The notes beneath the pieces are model-generated. The model did not search any database and was not told where the DNA came from. It saw only the letters and a program-made list of their open reading frames with translations. Below are positions 1 to 5,496 of a DNA stretch of 5,496 nt, one piece after another (the stretch's first letter is position 1; every line of letters begins with the position of its first letter). The position numbers and the translations under genes are program-made. Source of the stretch: Proteobacteria bacterium UBA1844 (GTDB taxonomy: Bacteria; Pseudomonadota; Gammaproteobacteria; Steroidobacterales; Woeseiaceae); the NCBI GenBank assembly GCA_002338615.1, contig DDIS01000099.1, forward strand, positions 1 through 5,496. Reading direction: 5' to 3'.

Positions 1-3000
1 TCGCCTACCGGGTCAATGAAGTCTGCGCGATTTATCCCATCACGCCTTCCTCGTCGATGGCGGAGCTGGCCGACGAATGGGCATCGCAGGGAGTACGCAA
101 CATATTCGGGCAGGTGCCCGTTGTGCAGCAAATGCAAAGTGAAGCCGGTGCGGCGGGTGCGCTACACGGGGCTCTGCAAGGCGGCGCCCTGACCACCACG
201 TTTACAGCCTCGCAGGGCCTGCTGCTCATGATTCCGAACATGTTCAAAGTCGCCGGCGAGCTTACGGCCACGGTATTTCACGTCGCGGCCCGCTCGGTAG
301 CGACGCAGGCGCTGTCGATTTTCGGTGATCACTCCGACGTCATGGCGACCCGATCGACCGGATTTGCCCTGCTGTGCTCAGCCTCTGTGCAGGAGGCACA
401 CGACCATGCCTTGATCGCACAAGCAGCCACGCTCGCTGCACGTGTACCCTTTATTCACTTTTTCGACGGCTTCCGTACATCGCATGAAGTGAATACGATC
501 ACGGTGCTCAGCGACGCGCAGATTCGCGCCATGATCAGTGACGATCGGGTTCGCGAGCATCGGCGGCGATCATTGAGCCCGGAACACCCGATCGTTCGCG
601 GCACCGCACACAATCCGGATACGTTTTTTCAGGCGCGCGAAGCCGCCAATCCGTTCTATCGGGCGACACCGGAGATTGTCGCGTCGGCAATGGCCACATT
701 CGCAGAACTGACGGGTCGGCAGTACCGTCTCTTCGAATACACTGGCACGCCGGACGCCGAGCGCGTTATCGTGATCATGGGATCCGGCGCAGAGACCGCG
801 CGTGAAACGGCCGCCGTAATGACGTCCCAGGGCGAGAAAGTCGGCATCCTGCAGGTGCGGCTCTACCGGCCATTTTCGACTGAACATTTTCTCGCCGCAT
901 TGCCAGGCAGCGCACGTGCGGTCGCCGTATTGGATCGCACCAAGGAGCCCGGCGCCGTCGGCGAGCCCTTGTATCTGGATGTTGTTACGACTTTTTCTCA
1001 GGCTGTGGCACGCGGCCAGCGTAACGACATGCCGGGAGTGATAGGCGGACGGTATGGCCTGGCCTCGAAAGAGTTTACACCAGCCATGGTCAGAGCGGTG
1101 TTCGACGAACTCGCGGCAGCAACGCCTCGCCACGGGTTTACGCTCGGTATCCAAGATGACGTGACGAAGCTCAGCTTGAGCGTTGACCCGTCGTTTAACA
1201 TCAAACGCGACGGTGAGGTGGGCGCGGTGTTTTATGCGCTCGGCTCCGACGGCACAGTCGGTGCCAACAAGAACACCGCAAAAATCCTCGCCGAGGATCC
1301 CGAGCGGTACGCGCAAGCCTACTTTGTCTATGACTCCCACAAATCCGGTGCACAGACCATCTCCCATCTGCGCTTCGGTCCGCGGCCGATCCGGGCTCCG
1401 TATTTGATCGAGTCGGCCCAGTTCATCGCCTGCCACCAGTTTCAGTTTCTGGGGCGAATCGACGTGCTGCGCCTGGCAGCCCGCGGTGCGACATTCTTGC
1501 TGAACAGTCCCTATGGGCCGACCGAGGTGTGGTCGAAGCTGCCGCGTGCAATGCAACAGCGGATCATCGATCAGGAACTGCGCTTCTTCGTCCTTGATGC
1601 GAGCCGCGTAGCGCGCGACCTCGGCCTGGGATCGCACGTCAACACGGTCTTGCAGACTTGCTTTTTCGCGCTCTCCGGTGTCTTGCCACGCGACGACGCC
1701 ATAGATCGCATCAAGCACGCCATCGAAAAAAGCTACGCGGTCAAAGGGCCTGAGGTCGTGCGCAAGAACTTCGAGGCCGTCGATCACACGCTGGCCGTTC
1801 TCGGCGAGGTTGAGGTACCGGACACGGTGAGCGGTGGCTTCGAATTCCCGCCGATCGTCCCGTCGGGAGCGCCCGCGTTTGTCCACGAGGTCACCGTGCC
1901 GATGATAATTGGCCGCGGCGATGACCTGCCGGTCAGTCGGTTGCCTGTCGATGGCTCGTTTCCGACTGGCACCGCCGCCTGGGAGAAACGCAACATTGCC
2001 GACACCGTGCCAGACTGGCAGGCCGAGCTGTGCATTCAATGCGGCCAATGCAGCTTTGTGTGCCCGCACTCGGTCATCCGCGCCAAGCACTTTCCCAGTG
2101 CCGCCCTTAAAGAGGCGCCAGACACCTTTCGGTCGCAGCCAATCAATGCGCGCGGATTTCCAGATGTTCGCTTTGCGTTGGGCTTCTATTTGGAGGATTG
2201 CACCGGGTGTGGACTGTGCGTCGAAGTGTGCCCGGCACACAGTCCAACGGAGCCTGGCACAAAGGCGATCAACATGCGTGACAAGGCGCCGCTGCTGGCC
2301 GCCGGTCGCGCGAATGTGTCCTATTTCGAGGACCTTCCGGTCAATGATCGAAGTCGTGTCGACTTCGCCAACGTACACGGTGTCCAGTATCTTGAGCCGC
2401 TGTTCGAATTTCCCGGTGCCTGCGGTGGCTGCGGAGAAACGCCCTACCTGCGGCTGATCTCACAATTGTTTGGCGACCGATTGCAGATTGCTAATGCGAC
2501 CGGTTGCTCATCGATCTATGGCGGCAATCTACCGGTTACGCCGTGGACCAAGAATCGCGAAGGGCGGGGACCCGCCTGGTCGAATTCATTGTTCGAAGAT
2601 AATGCGGAATTCGGCCTTGGCTTTCGCTTGGCCGCCGACCGCCAAAGCGCCCTTGCGCGCAGTTTGTTGCAACAATTGGCGCCGCGGGTCGGTGAGGCGC
2701 GCGCCGCTGAGATCATCGAGGCGCCGCAAGTCCGCGAGTCGGAGATCCGCGATCAGCGCCGGCGTGTCGCGGAATTGAAGACCATCCTCGAGGAAGTCGA
2801 TGTCGACGCGGCTCGCGATCTGCTGTCGGTGCTCGATTATCTCGTGCACCGCAGTGTCTGGATTGTCGGCGGTGACGGCTGGGCCTATGACATCGGCTAC
2901 GGCGGGCTGGACCATGTGCTGGCCACGGGCGACGATGTCAATGTGTTGGTGCTTGATACCGAGGTCTATTCGAACACGGGCGGGCAGGCGTCAAAAGCAA

Positions 3001-3542
3001 CGCCGCTGGGCGCCATGGCAAAATTTGCCGCGGCTGGCAAACGAACCGCGCGCAAAGATCTGGCGCTTCAAGCGATCGCCTACGGCAACGTCTATGTCGC
3101 CCAAATTTCGATGGGCGCCAATCCGCAGCAGACCCTGCGGGCCCTGCGCGAAGCCGAGGCGTATCGCGGACCGTCACTGGTCCTTGCCTACAGCCCGTGC
3201 ATTGCGCACGGTTTCGATCTTCGATACACGGCGCGCCAGCAGTATCTTGCGGTGGCCTGCGGCTACTGGCCACTGTTTCGCTACAATCCGGCGATGCAGG
3301 CAATCGGCCGTAGTCCGTTTCTACTGGACTCGCCGCGGCCCACCTTGCCGTTTCGCGTGTTCGCCTACAACGAATTGCGCTATCGGTTGCTGGCGAGAAC
3401 ACACCCGGACGATGCCGAACGCTTGCTCGCGGATGCGCAGGCGGGCATTGATCAAAAGTACCGGCAGTACGAACAAATGGCGGAACTCGAGACCGGGAGC
3501 GGAGTATTAACTGCCGCCGATCGGGAGGCGGCAAGCCAATGA
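1..3542 (+). CDS. nifJ: Pyruvate:ferredoxin (flavodoxin) oxidoreductase, single-chain, 5'-truncated by window
   Basis: Cytoplasmic enzyme that oxidatively decarboxylates pyruvate with CoA to acetyl-CoA and CO2, reducing ferredoxin or flavodoxin; it is reversible. The reading frame is open from base 3, before the first in-frame ATG at 57, and those 18 residues (AYRVNEVCAIYPITPSSS) are the conserved N-terminal segment, so the true start lies about 17 codons upstream of the window. Residues are counted from the codon at base 3 (1179 visible). Approximate domains: TPP pyrimidine-binding 1-240, transketolase-C-like 243-400, gamma domain 405-610 (GSDGTVGANK at 414), EKR linker (EKR at 661), two-cluster ferredoxin domain 667-785, TPP-pyrophosphate domain 790-1165 (GGDGWAYD from 956, NTGGQ at 991). 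Cysteines 677/680/683/687 and 733/736/739/743 fit two [4Fe-4S] clusters; 807/810/835/1066 fit the proximal cluster. T14, E47, R97 and N991 match Thr31, Glu64, Arg114 and Asn996 of the Desulfovibrio africanus enzyme. The chain ends soon after the last domain, so most of the C-terminal domain VII of that enzyme is absent, as in Klebsiella NifJ. The stop overlaps the next gene's start. Confidence 0.97.
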   Translation, partial: AYRVNEVCAIYPITPSSSMAELADEWASQGVRNIFGQVPVVQQMQSEAGAAGALHGALQGGALTTTFTASQGLLLMIPNMFKVAGELTATVFHVAARSVATQALSIFGDHSDVMATRSTGFALLCSASVQEAHDHALIAQAATLAARVPFIHFFDGFRTSHEVNTITVLSDAQIRAMISDDRVREHRRRSLSPEHPIVRGTAHNPDTFFQAREAANPFYRATPEIVASAMATFAELTGRQYRLFEYTGTPDAERVIVIMGSGAETARETAAVMTSQGEKVGILQVRLYRPFSTEHFLAALPGSARAVAVLDRTKEPGAVGEPLYLDVVTTFSQAVARGQRNDMPGVIGGRYGLASKEFTPAMVRAVFDELAAATPRHGFTLGIQDDVTKLSLSVDPSFNIKRDGEVGAVFYALGSDGTVGANKNTAKILAEDPERYAQAYFVYDSHKSGAQTISHLRFGPRPIRAPYLIESAQFIACHQFQFLGRIDVLRLAARGATFLLNSPYGPTEVWSKLPRAMQQRIIDQELRFFVLDASRVARDLGLGSHVNTVLQTCFFALSGVLPRDDAIDRIKHAIEKSYAVKGPEVVRKNFEAVDHTLAVLGEVEVPDTVSGGFEFPPIVPSGAPAFVHEVTVPMIIGRGDDLPVSRLPVDGSFPTGTAAWEKRNIADTVPDWQAELCIQCGQCSFVCPHSVIRAKHFPSAALKEAPDTFRSQPINARGFPDVRFALGFYLEDCTGCGLCVEVCPAHSPTEPGTKAINMRDKAPLLAAGRANVSYFEDLPVNDRSRVDFANVHGVQYLEPLFEFPGACGGCGETPYLRLISQLFGDRLQIANATGCSSIYGGNLPVTPWTKNREGRGPAWSNSLFEDNAEFGLGFRLAADRQSALARSLLQQLAPRVGEARAAEIIEAPQVRESEIRDQRRRVAELKTILEEVDVDAARDLLSVLDYLVHRSVWIVGGDGWAYDIGYGGLDHVLATGDDVNVLVLDTEVYSNTGGQASKATPLGAMAKFAAAGKRTARKDLALQAIAYGNVYVAQISMGANPQQTLRALREAEAYRGPSLVLAYSPCIAHGFDLRYTARQQYLAVACGYWPLFRYNPAMQAIGRSPFLLDSPRPTLPFRVFAYNELRYRLLARTHPDDAERLLADAQAGIDQKYRQYEQMAELETGSGVLTAADREAASQ
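3523..3528 (+). promoter_or_regulatory. Ribosome binding site of the DHOD-like gene
   Basis: GGGAGG lies inside the last codons of nifJ, 10 bases before the ATG at 3539 and 13 before the second in-frame ATG at 3542. The spacing favours 3539 as the start. Being inside the upstream gene, it supports coupled translation of the two proteins. Confidence 0.65.
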
Positions 3543-4546
3543 TGGTCGATCTGAGGACAAGCTATCTAGGCCTTCGTCTGCGAAATCCGCTGATCGCATC
3601 GGCCTCGCCGTTGACTGGTAATCTCAAAAGCCTGCGCGCATTAGAGGATTATGGCGCCGCCGCCGTCGTATTGCCGTCCTTGTTTGAGGAAGACATACTG
3701 CAAGATCGGCACGCGCTTGAGCTGGCGTTGGATGCCGGAGCAGGCGTCTCCGAAGTCTGCGGCGGTTACTTCCCAGGCCGGGAAAAATTCGGTGGGGCGG
3801 TTGAACACTACCTGGCGTTGATCGACCGCGCCCGTTCTGCCCTGGATATCCCCGTGATAGCCAGCCTGAACGGGACGACGGACTTCGGCTGGACCGAGTT
3901 GGCGGCTCGACTCGCCGCGGCCGGCGCGAGCGCGATTGAGCTCAACCTGTATGACCTGCCGCTGGATCTGGTTCAGTCTGGTGTGGAGGTCGAGGAGGCC
4001 ACAATCTCACTCGTAAAACGAGTGCGCACGGCACTCGATGTACCACTCGCTGTGAAACTCGGTCCTTACTACAGCGCCTTTGGGCAAATGGCACAAGCAC
4101 TCGCTGACGCCGGTGCCGATGGTCTCGTGTTGTTTAACCGACTGTACCATCCGGATGTCGATTTGTTGCGGCTTTGTGCCGTGCATAACCTCGAGCTCAG
4201 TCGCCGACACGAAATGCGCCTGCCAATGATGTGGCTGACGGCCCTGCAGGGTCAAATTCCGGTGTCCTTAGCGGCATCAACCGGCGTCGAGTCGGCGGTC
4301 GATGTCGTGCGCTATCTGCTCGCTGGCGCCGACGCCGTAATGAGTACGTCGGCGCTGCTGCGTCATGGCCCCAAATACATGACATCCCTTTTGAGCGGTT
4401 TGGAAGAATGGCTGGAGTCGCGCGGTTTTGACAACATCAACGCCGTTCGAGGTTTGCTGGCAACGCACGGCGACACGTGCACCAGGTTGCAGGAACGGGA
4501 TGCCTATCGAGCCAGCCTTCACTATTCTCAGCCCACCGCACGATGA
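3539..4546 (+). CDS. Dihydroorotate dehydrogenase-like flavoprotein with altered active site
   Basis: A complete 335-residue protein of the DHOD/PyrD TIM-barrel family, cytoplasmic, with no signal peptide or membrane segment seen. Family signatures: NPLIASASP near residues 16-24 (canonical NPxxxASG type), an IELN strand at 133-136, the lysine of AVKLGP at 173, and a C-terminal phosphate-binding part with AASTGV at 245-250 and GADAVMSTSALL at 263-274, which suggests that FMN is bound. In true DHODs the strand after IELN reads xSCPN (Cys in class 1, Ser in class 2) and forms the orotate site; here it reads LYDLP, so the catalytic base is missing. The VxTK lysine motif is also replaced, by VVLPS at 43-47. 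Only three cysteines (74, 213, 314) are present and they are not clustered, so there is no Fe-S centre of the PreA kind. It is therefore unlikely to make orotate; the substrate is unknown. The start overlaps the nifJ stop as ATGA, implying co-translation and a role tied to pyruvate oxidation or its electron flow (inference). The start could also be the second ATG, one codon on. Databases usually name such proteins dihydroorotate dehydrogenase-like. Confidence 0.9.
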   Translation: MMVDLRTSYLGLRLRNPLIASASPLTGNLKSLRALEDYGAAAVVLPSLFEEDILQDRHALELALDAGAGVSEVCGGYFPGREKFGGAVEHYLALIDRARSALDIPVIASLNGTTDFGWTELAARLAAAGASAIELNLYDLPLDLVQSGVEVEEATISLVKRVRTALDVPLAVKLGPYYSAFGQMAQALADAGADGLVLFNRLYHPDVDLLRLCAVHNLELSRRHEMRLPMMWLTALQGQIPVSLAASTGVESAVDVVRYLLAGADAVMSTSALLRHGPKYMTSLLSGLEEWLESRGFDNINAVRGLLATHGDTCTRLQERDAYRASLHYSQPTAR

Positions 4547-4551
4547 GCATC

Positions 4552-4556
4552 GAGGT
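4552..4556 (+). promoter_or_regulatory. Ribosome binding site of the aidB-like gene
   Basis: GAGGT sits in the 16-base gap after the DHOD-like stop codon, six bases before the ATG at 4563 and nine before the ATG at 4566. Either start is acceptable; the two differ by one Met. No promoter or terminator fits in this gap, so aidB should be read from the same transcript as the upstream genes. Confidence 0.6.
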
Positions 4557-4562
4557 CGCGCC

Positions 4563-5496
4563 ATGATGACGACAAACGCTACGCATACAGTGACCAACCA
4601 GCCACCGCTCCTGGAAGACTACAATCTGTTTACGATCGATGCAGCGTTGGTAGAAGCGGTGCACCGCGAGGGTGCAGGCTGGGCTGTCGCCGAGCTTGCA
4701 AGCTACGGTGCGATGATGGGTCAAGCCAATATGATCCACCGTGGATATCAGGCTAACGAACATCTGCCTCGACTGCGCACGCATGATTCGCGGGGTTATC
4801 GGATCGACTGTGTCGAGTATCATCCCGCGTATCACGAGTTGTTGGGCGGCGCCATTCGACACGGGCTGCATTCCAAACCGTGGACGGATCCCCGGCCGGG
4901 TGTGCACGTCGCTCGGGCCACATTGAATTATCTACAAACGCAAGTCGAAGCCGGTCATGGTTGCCCGCTGACCATGACCTTTGCAGCAATACCGACGTTG
5001 CGAAAGCAAACGGATGTCGCCGAAATGTGGGAGCCGTTGGTCACGGCCAGCGAATACGATCCGCGGAACATTCCGATGACGGAAAAGCTCGGTATCACTT
5101 TGGGGATGGCGATGACCGAGAAACAAGGTGGATCCGATGTGCGCACCAACACTACGACGGCTCAGCCGATAGACTCAGGTGGTCCGGGGACGCTTTACGC
5201 CCTTACCGGCCATAAATACTTTGTGTCTGCCCCGATGAGCGATGCGTTCCTTGTACTCGCACAGGCGCCTCAGGGTCTCTCGTGTTTTTTGTTGCCGCGA
5301 TGGGCGCCCGACGGTACCAAGAATGCTATAGAGCTGCAGCAGCTCAAGCGAAAAATGGGCAATGTCTCCAATGCCTCCGCCGAAGTGGAGCTGCGCGGCG
5401 CAACCGCGTGGTTGATCGGCGAGGAGGGTCGTGGCGTGGCGAATATCCTGGAGATGGTCGCACTGACGCGGTTCGATTGCATGGTGGGCTCCGCCG
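4563..5496 (+). CDS. aidB: AidB-type acyl-CoA dehydrogenase family protein, 3'-truncated by window
   Basis: Reading frame from ATG 4563 stays open to the window end, giving 311 residues of a family that is about 540 long in E. coli. Similarity to E. coli AidB, from memory, runs the whole way: LVEAVHREGAGW at 29-40, HPAYHELL at 87-94, QVEAGHGCPLTMTFAA at 127-142, the FAD-contacting MTEKQGGSDVRTNTT at 184-198, GHKYFVSAPMSDA at 216-228, LSCFLLPR at 239-246, MGNVSNAS at 265-272 and LTRFDC at 301-306. AidB is a FAD protein with weak isovaleryl-CoA dehydrogenase activity; in E. coli it binds DNA, belongs to the Ada adaptive response to alkylation, and is also induced by anaerobiosis. The active-site glutamate region and the C-terminal DNA-binding domain lie beyond the window, so a DNA-protective role cannot be told from a purely metabolic one. 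It lies 16 bases after the DHOD-like gene, same strand, with its own Shine-Dalgarno site, so it is probably co-transcribed. I see no Ada box, since no promoter region precedes it here. Confidence 0.93.
   Translation, partial: MMTTNATHTVTNQPPLLEDYNLFTIDAALVEAVHREGAGWAVAELASYGAMMGQANMIHRGYQANEHLPRLRTHDSRGYRIDCVEYHPAYHELLGGAIRHGLHSKPWTDPRPGVHVARATLNYLQTQVEAGHGCPLTMTFAAIPTLRKQTDVAEMWEPLVTASEYDPRNIPMTEKLGITLGMAMTEKQGGSDVRTNTTTAQPIDSGGPGTLYALTGHKYFVSAPMSDAFLVLAQAPQGLSCFLLPRWAPDGTKNAIELQQLKRKMGNVSNASAEVELRGATAWLIGEEGRGVANILEMVALTRFDCMVGSA

Noticed and set aside
570..2378. A 602-codon open frame on the minus strand, opposite nifJ
   Set aside because: Its codons are exactly in register with the nifJ codons, so it stays open merely because nifJ rarely uses TTA, CTA and TCA there; it ends at a TCA Ser codon of nifJ (570-572). 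The protein is rich in Arg, His and Cys and resembles no family I know, while the nifJ frame is fully conserved.
2800..3510. A 236-codon plus-strand frame inside nifJ, and a 198-codon minus frame at 2938-3534
   Set aside because: Both lie over the conserved TPP domain of nifJ, have biased Arg/Trp/Pro-rich compositions and no recognisable motif. They are frame shadows of a GC-rich gene.
57..3542. ATG at 57 as the start of nifJ
   Set aside because: The frame is open upstream to the window edge, and the residues before 57 include the conserved YPITPS motif with the catalytic Thr, so the gene must start before the window.
3539..4546. Calling the middle gene pyrD (dihydroorotate dehydrogenase proper)
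   Set aside because: The orotate-binding and catalytic motif is replaced by LYDLP and the VxTK lysine motif by VVLPS, and its neighbours have nothing to do with pyrimidine synthesis.
4547..4562. A terminator or promoter between the DHOD-like gene and aidB
   Set aside because: The gap is only 16 bases, with no inverted repeat or T-run, and is taken up by a Shine-Dalgarno site.
4437..5215. Several open frames on both strands over the start of aidB (minus 4437-4907, plus 4880-5215, others)
   Set aside because: The frame from 4563 matches AidB continuously across this region, so these are shadows in other frames.

Overview
The window holds three genes, all on the + strand and packed almost without gaps, so it looks like the inside of one operon. 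The first and last are cut by the window edges. The first is a single-chain pyruvate:ferredoxin/flavodoxin oxidoreductase (nifJ type), missing only about 17 N-terminal residues. It overlaps by four bases a complete gene for a flavoprotein-like protein related to dihydroorotate dehydrogenase. After 16 bases comes an AidB-type acyl-CoA dehydrogenase homologue, of which the first 311 residues are present.

The organism is most likely a Gram-negative bacterium, probably a proteobacterium. The DNA is moderately GC-rich by eye, the genes use Shine-Dalgarno sites and ATGA overlaps, and the NifJ and AidB sequences resemble the Klebsiella and E. coli proteins as I remember them. The genus cannot be told from this window. 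There are no nif genes, mobile elements, RNA genes or CRISPR repeats here, and no non-coding stretch longer than 16 bases.

How the genes work together: NifJ converts pyruvate and CoA to acetyl-CoA and CO2, passing low-potential electrons through three [4Fe-4S] clusters to ferredoxin or flavodoxin (or runs in reverse). All the known catalytic and cluster residues that can be checked are present. The DHOD-like protein keeps the TIM-barrel/FMN signatures but has lost the orotate-site motif and its catalytic Cys/Ser, so it probably does not make orotate. Its tight coupling to nifJ suggests an accessory or redox-partner role that I cannot name. AidB in E. coli is a flavoprotein linked to alkylation damage and induced by lack of oxygen, which would suit an operon used under low oxygen; that link is inference. 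The most interesting point is the nifJ / degenerate-DHOD pair, followed by aidB in the same apparent transcript.
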